From an uncultured Austwickia sp. (lineage in GTDB: Bacteria > Actinomycetota > Actinomycetes > Actinomycetales > Dermatophilaceae): a DNA stretch of 20,631 nucleotides. This document shows, one piece after another, positions 6,925 to 13,735 of the stretch. The stretch covers positions 1 through 20,631 of the forward strand of contig CAKUSI010000032.1 of NCBI GenBank assembly GCA_934678955.1. The letters are read 5' to 3'. Each line of letters starts with the position of its first letter. Within the stretch, counting starts at the first letter, position 1. Below the pieces are notes generated by a model that was given only the letters and a program-made list of their open reading frames with translations, was not told where the DNA came from and did no database searches. A program made the position numbers and the translations under genes.

Positions 6925-7148
6925 AGCCGACCCTCCGCGATAGCATCCGCGACCGAGAACCCGAGTCGTCGCCCCTCGCGAAACGCCGCGAACTCGTCGA
7001 TGATCTCGTCACCGCAGGGCTGAACCCGAACACCGACGAGTCTTGCCGTCGGCTTGCCGTGCTTCGTGATCACAAAGCTCTTTCCACGGGCAACCTCGTC
7101 GAGAAGCCGCGGCAGGTGAGTCTTTGCCTCGTATGCACCGATCGTCAT
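6921..7148 (-). CDS. Phd/YefM-type antitoxin
   Basis: The 75-residue protein has the Phd/YefM N-terminal DNA-binding and dimerisation fold: TIGAYEAKTHLPRLLDEV, then GKSFVITKHGKPTARLVGV. The C-terminal part (residues 48-75) should be disordered until it wraps around its PIN toxin partner. It represses its own operon together with the toxin in known families. The start ATG is at 7148, immediately after a candidate -10 box and palindromic operator, so the mRNA is probably leaderless. It precedes and overlaps the VapC gene by 4 bases. Confidence 0.9.
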   Translation of the reverse strand: MTIGAYEAKTHLPRLLDEVARGKSFVITKHGKPTARLVGVRVQPCGDEIIDEFAAFREGRRLGFSVADAIAEGRL

Positions 7149-7154
7149 ACATCT

Positions 7155-7183
7155 AGACTAGTCTCCGACTGGTTTAAGTCCAA
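7155..7183 (-). promoter_or_regulatory. Promoter with palindromic operator for the Phd-type antitoxin/VapC operon
   Basis: On the minus strand TTGGAC (7178-7183) and TAGTCT (7155-7160) are 17 bp apart, and the -10 ends 6 nt before the ATG at 7148. The perfect 10-bp palindrome AGACTAGTCT (7155-7164) covers the -10, a typical position for a Phd/YefM operator. Autoregulation is inferred from the family. Confidence 0.6.
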
Positions 7184-7306
7184 GACTCCTCGCCTCGTCC
7201 ATTCCTGCCAGTTCCGCGCCTCAATGCGGTTGGCATGTGTCCCCATAGACACGCATGCGACCGTGTTTGTCAGCAGCGGAGGGCCCGAAACAGTCATGCG
7301 ATGTTT

Positions 7307-7323
7307 CATACACCAGATGTATG
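7307..7323. repeat. Short inverted repeat in the intergenic region
   Basis: CATACA (7307-7312) and TGTATG (7318-7323) are perfect complements around a 5-nt centre. It lies in the 212-bp gap between the Phd-type antitoxin start (7148) and the DUF4143 gene stop (7361), which otherwise shows no gene. It may be a hairpin in the tail of the DUF4143 mRNA or a protein site; chance cannot be ruled out. Confidence 0.35.
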
Positions 7324-7328
7324 TTTAT

Positions 7329-7350
7329 GGCGTCACTTCAAAATGACGCC
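7329..7350 (-). terminator. Hairpin just after the DUF4143 gene, candidate terminator
   Basis: GGCGTCA (7329-7335) and TGACGCC (7344-7350) form a perfect 7-bp stem with an 8-nt AT-rich loop, 10 bases beyond the stop codon of the leftward DUF4143 gene. The sequence after it on that strand is AT-rich (ATAAACATAC) but has no run of T. Many actinobacterial terminators lack a U-tract, so this is plausible. Confidence 0.45.
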
Positions 7351-7360
7351 TGTGCCCTGA

Positions 7361-8632
7361 CTACGGCCCCAGCAGGGCCAGGGGAACGACCGCAATGCCG
7401 TCGGAGCGGCGGTAGGCGTACTCCCCCGTCGTCAGCACAACCCGGTCGGCCAGGCGGTCTCCGATCTGATCGTGAAGCCAGTTCAGGTGCCGCACGTCGT
7501 GGTCTGAGACGCTGCCCGCCAGCTTCACCTCGATCGCGACCACGGAGCGATCCGGCCCCTCGACGATGAGGTCGATCTCGCGAGCCGTGCCCATCGTTCG
7601 CAGGTGGCCGACCTGCGCCTCTGTAGCCTCCGCGTAGACCCTCACGGACTGCGTCGCCAGCGACTCAAAGAGCGCACCGAGCCACGTCCCGGTCTGCGTG
7701 CCCACTCGGTCCCCCTCACCCGTCAGCAACCCACGCTTGCCAACACCCACAAGACGGGCAGCCAACGCCGGATCGACAAGGTGATGCTTCGGCGTGACCG
7801 TCAGCCTCTTGAGAGGCGAGAACGCCGGTATCCACGCTTCGAGCGGGTCGAGGACGAACAGTCGAGTCAGCGCCTCGCGGTACACCTCCGCGGTCTGTCG
7901 CGTGGGTTTGTCCCCCTCGCCCGGCGTTGCCGAGTCCAGGATGTTGCTATACGCCGCCTGGGTTGATGTCGCTGCCGCATAGGCGGACAGCCACGCCCTG
8001 AGCGCGCGAGGGCGACGGACCTCCACCTCGTTTTCCACGAGCTCGCGGTCAACGATCCGGGTGACATAGCTGTCGAGTTGGATGCGCTGACCTCGCTCGC
8101 TGAGGGGCCGAATGCCGGGGAACCCGGACCCCAGGATCTCATCGGTGTACTCGGCAAGTCCGACGGTCGTGTGTCCTCCGATCTCCACCCCCTCGCGGTT
8201 CATCAGCGACGCAAGCGACACCGTCGGGGTCTCGATGCCTCGCTCCGCGAGACTCAACGGCCTCATCCTCACACTGACGATCCGCCCAGCACCCGAGTGA
8301 ATGCGCACCCCGGGCGCCACACCGGCCGATCCCGTGAGGAGGAACTGTCCCCCCGCGCGATCGTCGTCGACGGCGCGCCGGACCGCGTCCCACACCTGAG
8401 GTTCCAGTTGCCACTCGTCAATCAGGACCGGCGGTTCGAGGTTCCTGATCAAGCGCACATTGCCCGCCACAAGCGCACGCTGCGACGCAACATCCATCGA
8501 GAGTTCACTCCGCGCCCGCTGGCGCGCGGTCGCCGTCTTCCCGACGCCTTTGGCCCCCTCCAAGGCGATCGCGGCAAGGTCCCCGATGACCTCGTCGAGC
8601 AGGTCATCGATGATTCGACGGGTGTAACTCAT
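7361..8632 (-). CDS. AAA ATPase with C-terminal DUF4143 (nuclease-like) domain
   Basis: The 423-residue product has an AAA_14-type P-loop ATPase domain: Walker A GAKGVGKT (residues 26-33), Walker B VLIDE (D72, E73) and a sensor-like LLTGSA (98-103). The C-terminal half matches DUF4143, including KHHLVDPALAA (282-292). It ends in a PD-(D/E)XK-like arrangement: D354 in EIDLIV and E368-V-K370 in VVAIEVK. Members are widespread, often in accessory DNA; their biochemical role is not established. I chose the ATG at 8632 (MSYTRRIIDD) because the family typically begins in this way. An in-frame ATG at 8647 would add five residues. No clear ribosome binding site is seen at either. The gene lies beside toxin-antitoxin and restriction genes, so a defence or stabilisation role is possible but only inferred. 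Confidence 0.88.
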   Translation of the reverse strand: MSYTRRIIDDLLDEVIGDLAAIALEGAKGVGKTATARQRARSELSMDVASQRALVAGNVRLIRNLEPPVLIDEWQLEPQVWDAVRRAVDDDRAGGQFLLTGSAGVAPGVRIHSGAGRIVSVRMRPLSLAERGIETPTVSLASLMNREGVEIGGHTTVGLAEYTDEILGSGFPGIRPLSERGQRIQLDSYVTRIVDRELVENEVEVRRPRALRAWLSAYAAATSTQAAYSNILDSATPGEGDKPTRQTAEVYREALTRLFVLDPLEAWIPAFSPLKRLTVTPKHHLVDPALAARLVGVGKRGLLTGEGDRVGTQTGTWLGALFESLATQSVRVYAEATEAQVGHLRTMGTAREIDLIVEGPDRSVVAIEVKLAGSVSDHDVRHLNWLHDQIGDRLADRVVLTTGEYAYRRSDGIAVVPLALLGP

Positions 8633-8643
8633 CGCTGAATCAT

Positions 8644-8702
8644 ACATCTCATCGCCTATCTAGTTAACATCTCATCGCCTCTCAAGTGAACATCTCATCG
8701 CC
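8644..8702. repeat. Three tandem copies of a 13-bp repeat at 23-bp period upstream of the DUF4143 gene
   Basis: ACATCTCATCGCC occurs exactly at 8644-8656, 8667-8679 and 8690-8702, with 10-bp spacers. A shorter match (CTCATCGC, 8628-8635) spans the chosen start codon of the DUF4143 gene. The constant 23-bp period is about two helical turns. Possible meanings are repeated protein-binding sites in the promoter, or the end of an IS21-like element, whose termini carry multiple repeats. No transposase is next to it, so a remnant end is possible. It is too short and has too small spacers for a CRISPR array. Confidence 0.8.
8657..8685 (-). promoter_or_regulatory. Candidate promoter inside the tandem repeats, reading to the DUF4143 gene
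   Basis: On the minus strand TTGAGA (8680-8685) and TAGATA (8657-8662) are 17 bp apart. Both hexamers fall in the spacers of the 23-bp repeats, and the conserved 13-bp unit fills the spacer between them. Transcription would start near 8650, about 18 nt before the ATG at 8632. The -10 lacks the usual final T, so support is moderate. Confidence 0.4.
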
Positions 8703-8796
8703 CTGCACTCGACCGAGAACTCCACCAAGATGCTCCGCACCCCCGCCAAAACCCCAGAATCCCCAGCCAGCCGCAGTTTTCCGTCAGACCTTTCGC

Positions 8797-8802
8797 TAGG
8801 CT
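8797..8802 (+). promoter_or_regulatory. Weak candidate -10 box for hsdR
   Basis: TAGGCT fits the TANNNT pattern and would start transcription near 8809, leaving a short leader with a CGGAGAGG ribosome binding site (8818-8825) before the ATG at 8832. No good -35 is visible at 16-18 bp. It is offered because hsdR faces away from its upstream neighbour and must have its own promoter in the 8703-8831 gap. Confidence 0.25.
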
Positions 8803-8831
8803 CGACGTGCCGTCGAACGGAGAGGTGAGCG

Positions 8832-11800
8832 ATGGGCAACTTCGACTTCCTCCGCGAGACGCTGCCCGGGGTCTTTCCCGACAGCGCGCGGGCCGAGTCG
8901 TACCTCACCTCCGATCCTCGCGCGGCGTGCATCTACAGCCGGCGCGCGGCGGAACTCCTTGTCAATCACCTGTACGACGTCCTAGCGCTCCGCGAGCCGT
9001 ACCGGGACGACTTCGCGGCCAAGGCCAACGATCCGGTGTTCAAGGCCCGCGTCGGCAGCGGCATCCAGGCCAAGCTCAACCTCATCCGGCTGAACGGCAA
9101 CGACGCCGTCCACAAGCCCAAGCCCGTCCCGCCGGGCACCGCGTTGGCGACGCTGCGCGAGCTGTTCCACGTCATGATCTGGGCCGCGTTCCGGCACTCC
9201 CCGAATCCCGGGGCCGTGCCGACGGGCAGGCAGTTCGACCCACAGCTTGCCGCGCGTTCCGCTCCCCTCACCCGCGAGCGGGTGCAGCAGCTCGCGGCCA
9301 AGTTCACGGCCCAGGACGAGGCTCACGCCAGGGAGCTCGCCGAGCGCGACGAGGCCCGCGCCCAGCTGGAGGCCGAACTCAGCGAGCTCCGGGCGCAGAT
9401 CGCCGCGGCGCAGGCCGTCAACACCCAGACGGATGACCACGACTACAACGAGGCCGAGACCCGCGACCTGTTCATCGACCGGCTGCTGAATGAGGCCGGA
9501 TGGCCGCTCGCCGATGCCCGCGACCGCGAATACGAGGTCGACGGCATGCCGAACGCGCAGAGCAAGGGCTACGTCGACTACGTCCTCTGGGGCGCCGACG
9601 GGCTGCCGCTCGCCGTCGTCGAGGCCAAGCGCACCACCAAGAGCCCGGCGATCGGCCAGAAGCAGGCCGAGCTATACGCCGACGCGCTCGAACGACGCTT
9701 CGGCCGCCGCCCCGTCGTCTTCTACACCAACGGCTACGAACACTGGCTGTGGGACGACGCCGCGGGCTACCCGCCGCGCGAGGTGCAGGGCTTCCTCACC
9801 CAGGGCGAGCTGGAGCTGGCCATCCAGCGGCGCTCGACCCGCCGTCGGCTCGCCACCGAGCCCGTCAACACCGACGTCGCCGGGCGCGCCTACCAGCAGC
9901 GCGCCATCAAGGCCGTGGGCGAGGCGTTCGACGGCAAGGAGCGACGGGCGCTGCTCGCGATGGCGACGGGGTCCGGCAAGACGCGCACGGTGATCGCGCT
10001 CATCGAGCAGCTGATGAAGGCCGGCTGGGTGAAGCGCGCGCTGTTCCTCGCCGACCGCACGGCGCTCGTCACGCAGGCCGCCAACGCGTTCAAGGCACAC
10101 CTGCCGCAGTCGTCGCCGGTCAACCTCGTCACCGAGCGCACCGGCGACGGCCGCGTCTACCTCTCCACCTACCCCACCATGCTCAACCTGCTGAACGACC
10201 TCGACGGCGACGAGCGCAGGTTCGGCCCCGGCTTCTTCGACCTCATCGTCGTCGACGAGGCCCACCGCTCCGTCTACGCCAAGTACCAAGCCATCTTCGA
10301 CCACTTCGACGCGCTGATCGTCGGGCTCACCGCCACCCCGAAGGACGAGGTGGCGCACAACACCTACCAGCTGTTCCACCTGGAGGACGGGGTTCCCACC
10401 GACGCCTACAGCCTCGACGAGGCGGTCGCCGACGGCTACCTCGTGCCGCCGCGCGCGGTGTCGGTGGGCACGTCCTTCCTCCGCCAAGGCATCCGTTACG
10501 ACGCGCTGACCGACGACGAGAAGGACCAGTGGGACGCGCTCGAATGGGGCGACGACGGGCCGCCGACGGAGGTCGACCCCGAGGCGCTCAACCGGTTCCT
10601 GTTCAACGAGGACACCGTCGACAAGGTGCTGGCCACGCTCATGACCGACGGTTACAAGGTCGCGGGCGGCGACCGGCTCGGCAAGACGATCGTCTTCGCC
10701 AAGAACCAGCAGCACGCCGAGTTCATCCAGCGCCGCTTCGACCTCGGCTGGCCGGAGCACGCTGGCCGGTTCGCGCGCGTCATCACGCACGCGGCGCCGT
10801 ACGCGCAGCAGCTGATCGAGGACTTCTCCGTCCCCGACAAGGCGCCGCACATCGCGATCAGCGTCGACATGCTCGACACCGGCATCGACGTGCCCGAGGT
10901 GCTGAACCTCGTGTTCTTCAAGGCCCTTCGATCGAAGTCGAAGTTCTGGCAGATGATCGGCCGCGGCACCCGGCTGCGCCCAGACCTGTTCGGCCCGGGA
11001 CAGCATAAGACCGACTTCCTCGTCTTCGACTTCTGCGGCAACCTCGAGTACTTCAGCCAGGACCTGCCCGGCTCCGAGGGCTCGATCCAGAAGTCGCTGA
11101 CCCAGCGGTTATTCGAGGCCCGGTTGGCGATGCTGCAGGCGCTCGACGGTGCCGCCGCCGAGCCCGAGCTGCGGGCCTCGACGGCGGGCTCCCTGTACGA
11201 GTTCGTCTCCGGCATGACGCTCGACAACGTCCTCGTCCGCCCGCACCGTCGCGCCGTCGAGAGGTTCGCGGAGGCCGGTGCGTGGCGCACGCTCACCGTC
11301 GACGAAGCCGCCCTGACGCTCACGCTCGCGGGCCTGCCCAGCCGGGTAACCGACGATGACGAGGCCGCCAAGCGCTTCGACCTGCTGATCCTCCGCCGCC
11401 AACTCGCGCAGCTGGAGGGCGACGCCGTCGGCGCCGAGCGGGCGGGCGAGGCCGTGCGGGAGATCGCCGCCAGCCTGCTCGGGAAGTTGACCATCCCGTC
11501 GGTCAAGGAGCGCGCCGAACTGCTGGAGGCCGTCGTCAGCGAGGACTGGTGGGTCGACGTGACGCTGCCGTTGCTCGAACTGGCGCGCGTCCGGCTGCGG
11601 GCATTGGTGCGGTTCGCCGACAAGGGTGCGCGCGCCGTCGTCTACACCGACTTCGAGGACTCGCTCGGGGAGGCCGTCGAGATCGCGCTGCCCGGCGTCG
11701 CGACGGGGACGGACGTCGAACGATTCCGCGCCAGGGCGACCAACTACCTGCGCGCCCACGACGACGCGCTCGCGCTCCAGCGCCTCCGCCGCAACAAGCA

Positions 11801-12191
11801 GCTCACCGGCCAGGACCTGTCTGAGCTGGAGGGCATGCTGCACGACGCCGGCGCCGGCCCCGCCGACCTAGTGTGGGCGTCGCACCAACCCGGCGGCCTG
11901 GGGCTGTTCATCCGCTCACTCGTCGGCCTCGAACGCACGGCCGCCGAGGAGGCGTTCGCCGACTTCCTCGGCGACGGCGCCGGCTACACCGTCAGCCAGG
12001 TGCGATTCATCGACCTGGTCGTCAAGGAACTCACGGCCCAAGGCGCGATGGAGCCCGGCCGACTGTTCGAGTCGCCTTACACCGACGTTGCCGCGACCGG
12101 CCCCGACGGGCTCTTCGCCGACGGCGACGTCGGGAGGATCGTCGACATCCTCGGGGCCGTGCGCTCTACTGCGGTTGTTGCGTCTGCCTGA
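8832..12191 (+). CDS. hsdR: Type I restriction-modification system, restriction subunit HsdR, with a DUF4145-like N-terminus
   Basis: The 1119-residue protein is the ATP-driven DNA translocase and endonuclease of a type I system. Residues about 15-110 resemble a DUF4145 helical domain (RAACIYSRRAAELL to LNGNDAVH). A charged coiled coil follows at about 155-198. The nuclease domain has the PD-(D/E)XK residues D249 (GYVDYVLW) and E264-A-K266 (VVEAKRT). The SF2 helicase core has Walker A ATGSGKT (K383), DEAH at 475-478, GLTATP at 498-503 and motif VI QMIGRGTRLRP (707-717). The C-terminal 250 or so residues look like the EcoEI-type HsdR C-terminal domain that contacts the methylase. All catalytic motifs are intact. 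It has a good ribosome binding site and stands alone, 3.2 kb beyond the hsdMS-mrr operon in the same direction. It is the obvious HsdR for that HsdMS, though cognacy is inferred from proximity. Confidence 0.95.
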   Translation: MGNFDFLRETLPGVFPDSARAESYLTSDPRAACIYSRRAAELLVNHLYDVLALREPYRDDFAAKANDPVFKARVGSGIQAKLNLIRLNGNDAVHKPKPVPPGTALATLRELFHVMIWAAFRHSPNPGAVPTGRQFDPQLAARSAPLTRERVQQLAAKFTAQDEAHARELAERDEARAQLEAELSELRAQIAAAQAVNTQTDDHDYNEAETRDLFIDRLLNEAGWPLADARDREYEVDGMPNAQSKGYVDYVLWGADGLPLAVVEAKRTTKSPAIGQKQAELYADALERRFGRRPVVFYTNGYEHWLWDDAAGYPPREVQGFLTQGELELAIQRRSTRRRLATEPVNTDVAGRAYQQRAIKAVGEAFDGKERRALLAMATGSGKTRTVIALIEQLMKAGWVKRALFLADRTALVTQAANAFKAHLPQSSPVNLVTERTGDGRVYLSTYPTMLNLLNDLDGDERRFGPGFFDLIVVDEAHRSVYAKYQAIFDHFDALIVGLTATPKDEVAHNTYQLFHLEDGVPTDAYSLDEAVADGYLVPPRAVSVGTSFLRQGIRYDALTDDEKDQWDALEWGDDGPPTEVDPEALNRFLFNEDTVDKVLATLMTDGYKVAGGDRLGKTIVFAKNQQHAEFIQRRFDLGWPEHAGRFARVITHAAPYAQQLIEDFSVPDKAPHIAISVDMLDTGIDVPEVLNLVFFKALRSKSKFWQMIGRGTRLRPDLFGPGQHKTDFLVFDFCGNLEYFSQDLPGSEGSIQKSLTQRLFEARLAMLQALDGAAAEPELRASTAGSLYEFVSGMTLDNVLVRPHRRAVERFAEAGAWRTLTVDEAALTLTLAGLPSRVTDDDEAAKRFDLLILRRQLAQLEGDAVGAERAGEAVREIAASLLGKLTIPSVKERAELLEAVVSEDWWVDVTLPLLELARVRLRALVRFADKGARAVVYTDFEDSLGEAVEIALPGVATGTDVERFRARATNYLRAHDDALALQRLRRNKQLTGQDLSELEGMLHDAGAGPADLVWASHQPGGLGLFIRSLVGLERTAAEEAFADFLGDGAGYTVSQVRFIDLVVKELTAQGAMEPGRLFESPYTDVAATGPDGLFADGDVGRIVDILGAVRSTAVVASA

Positions 12192-12211
12192 TGGGTGCGG
12201 ACGCTTCGACA

Positions 12212-12239
12212 CGGGCACGGCGCTTCGCGCGTGCGCCCG
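12212..12239. terminator. GC-rich hairpin between convergent genes, candidate bidirectional terminator
   Basis: CGGGC (12212-12216) pairs with GCCCG (12235-12239), and ACG/CGT and CGC/GCG pairs continue the stem across two small bulges to a TTC loop. It lies between the hsdR stop (12191) and the stop of the leftward hypothetical gene (12256). No T-tract follows on either strand. Confidence 0.4.
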
Positions 12240-12255
12240 GCTCAACGAGCGGTGA

Positions 12256-12621
12256 CTAGCTCAGGCGCTCGGCCTTGAGCTGCTCCGCCTGCTCGTGGGA
12301 GACCTCGGCGAGACGCGCGGACACCAGCGAGAGCGCCTCCTCGAAGGCCTCCGCGCGGAAGCGGGCCTTGCCGCCCTTGGCGTAGGCCTCGCCGCGGGCG
12401 CCCTTCTCGGCGACGTTCTTCGCGGCCTTCCGGCGGTAGTTGGTGGTGTGCTTGTTCCGCGCGCGCCGGACACGGCGATGGAGCGCGAGCAGCCCGTCCT
12501 CATCCAGCTGGTTCATGCGCTCCGGCTCGATCTCGCGCATCAGGTCCTTCTCGGAGTCCTTCAGCACCCATAGGTAGTCCTGCACGTCCGCCTCTTCCTC
12601 GATGGTCAGTGATGCGCTCAC
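12256..12621 (-). CDS. Conserved hypothetical protein, highly charged
   Basis: This 121-residue protein is rich in Lys, Arg, Glu and Ala and predicted helical throughout. Notable segments are LHRRVRRARNKHTTNYRRKA (residues 47-66), a basic stretch that could bind nucleic acid, and the amphipathic AFEEALSLVSARLAEVSHEQ near the C-terminus. I believe similar proteins occur widely in actinobacteria, but I know no function. The start is GTG at 12621, one base after the stop of the SseB-family gene, so the two form an operon with this gene second. No signal peptide or membrane segment is seen. Confidence 0.8.
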   Translation of the reverse strand: MSASLTIEEEADVQDYLWVLKDSEKDLMREIEPERMNQLDEDGLLALHRRVRRARNKHTTNYRRKAAKNVAEKGARGEAYAKGGKARFRAEAFEEALSLVSARLAEVSHEQAEQLKAERLS

Positions 12622-12622
12622 C

Positions 12623-13129
12623 CTAGTGGTCCGCGGGTTGCTCGGGCTTGATCCACGCGAACTCGCCGGCGTCCAACTCGATCAGGGCGTTGCCGTCGGC
12701 CAGGCGGGCGAGCGGGTCGCCGTCGATCACGAAAGGGACAGGGCCCGCGGGGTCGAGAAGCAGGCGAGTCGCGCCCGCGGCGTCGACGGTCGCGCACAGC
12801 TCGTCCAGCACGCACGGGACCGGTCTCGCGTCCGGCTGCCAGGCGCGCAACGAGTCGATCCCCGTGAAGGCGACGAGGTACGTGCCCGACTCATCGGTCA
12901 GCGTCACCGCGGCCATCTCCGCGTGCCGGTCCGGGTCCGGCGCGTCGCTGCTCTCATCGCCGCTCGCCACGATCGGCAGCAGCAACCTCGACGTGCACAG
13001 CGCCACGATCGCGCGGATATAGCCGGGCTGGTCGACGGCGTTCGCGATCGCCGCCCTCGCCACCGGATCCGCCTCGCCGTGATCACCCGCGAACCGGGAG
13101 TTGGGCTGGGCGAGGGTGCGGAGATCCAT
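12623..13129 (-). CDS. SseB-family protein
   Basis: The 168-residue product matches the SseB N-terminal domain family: SRFAGDHGEADPVARAAI near the start, RLLLPIVAS in the first strand region, then EMAAVTLTDESGTYLVAFTG and the W-x-P segment SLRAWQPDARPVP. In actinobacteria such genes often lie near infC-rpmI-rplT or the histidine genes, which fits this location. The molecular function of the cytoplasmic family is not known; the name comes from a Salmonella protein and does not imply secretion here. A -10-like TACCCT lies 7 nt before the ATG on the minus strand, suggesting a leaderless mRNA. The hypothetical gene downstream follows after one base. Confidence 0.88.
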   Translation of the reverse strand: MDLRTLAQPNSRFAGDHGEADPVARAAIANAVDQPGYIRAIVALCTSRLLLPIVASGDESSDAPDPDRHAEMAAVTLTDESGTYLVAFTGIDSLRAWQPDARPVPCVLDELCATVDAAGATRLLLDPAGPVPFVIDGDPLARLADGNALIELDAGEFAWIKPEQPADH

Positions 13130-13136
13130 GCGGGTC

Positions 13137-13142
13137 AGGGTA
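13137..13142 (-). promoter_or_regulatory. Candidate -10 box for the SseB-family operon (leaderless)
   Basis: TACCCT on the minus strand ends 7 nt before the ATG at 13129, the same geometry as other start sites in this window. No convincing -35 is seen. Confidence 0.35.
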
Positions 13143-13188
13143 TCGGAGACCAGCTTCAGCCGACGCCTCGCTCCTGCCCTGTGAAAGC

Positions 13189-13204
13189 GAAACGCCGGCG
13201 TTTC
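13189..13204. promoter_or_regulatory. Perfect 16-bp palindrome in a divergent promoter region
   Basis: GAAACGCCGGCGTTTC is fully self-complementary with no spacer. It lies in the 105-bp gap between the leftward SseB-family gene (start 13129) and the rightward membrane-protein gene (start 13235), 30 bases before the latter. Position and symmetry fit a binding site for a dimeric regulator acting on one or both genes. Confidence 0.5.
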
Positions 13205-13234
13205 CGGATCAGCGTCGTGTGGAAGACTGGGCGC

Positions 13235-13735
13235 ATGTCTACGGTGATGCTCGTTTCCATCGGTCTTGCGGTGCTGTTCGCCGCCGCGACGGTGGGGTTC
13301 ACCTCGCGATCGCGGTCGGCGCGGACGGCGGTGATCGGGGCCGGCTGGACGGCGCTCCCGATCGGCCTCTGGCTCACCGGCGTGACAGACCTCACCATCA
13401 ACGGCGTCGCGTCACTGATCGCCTGGTTCCAGCGCACGCCGTTCACGACCGCGACGGCGTGGGGCCTCGGGCTACTGATCGGCGGCGTCGTGTTCGTCGT
13501 CGTCGGCGCCATGCTGCCGAAGAAGGACCCCGCCGAGCGCCCGCAGAAGCAGGTGAAGCCCGCCGACGCCGGCCGCGGCGCCTCCCCGCAGGTCCGCGGC
13601 GGCCAGCGACCCCAAGTTCAGGCCGGCCAGCCCGCCGCGCCCGCGGCCAAGCCCGCGCCGAAGCAGGCCCAGAAGGGCCTCGACCCGGAGGACGCCGAGA
13701 TCGAGGAACTGCTCCGCAAGCGCGGGATCATGTGA
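13235..13735 (+). CDS. Small integral membrane protein with a basic Pro/Ala/Gln-rich tail
   Basis: The 166-residue protein has about three hydrophobic segments (residues 5-22, 30-50 and 73-93), then a cytoplasmic-looking tail rich in Lys, Pro, Ala and Gln, ending in an acidic/basic helix (DPEDAEIEELLRKRGIM). No enzyme motif is seen. A membrane protein of similar size lies next to hisG in mycobacteria (Rv2120c), which may be the same family, but I base this only on location and topology. The ATG at 13235 was chosen because the hydrophobic N-terminus begins there; the frame is open further upstream over sequence that belongs to the divergent SseB-family gene. The 3' end overlaps the convergent PH-domain gene by 8 bases. 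Confidence 0.8.
   Translation: MSTVMLVSIGLAVLFAAATVGFTSRSRSARTAVIGAGWTALPIGLWLTGVTDLTINGVASLIAWFQRTPFTTATAWGLGLLIGGVVFVVVGAMLPKKDPAERPQKQVKPADAGRGASPQVRGGQRPQVQAGQPAAPAAKPAPKQAQKGLDPEDAEIEELLRKRGIM

Noticed and set aside
8644..8702. Possible CRISPR array
   Set aside because: The repeat is only 13 bp, the spacers are 10 bp and there are three units; no cas genes are near.
9500..11008. Rightward Arg-rich open frame inside hsdR
   Set aside because: Shifted-frame shadow of hsdR with no domain.
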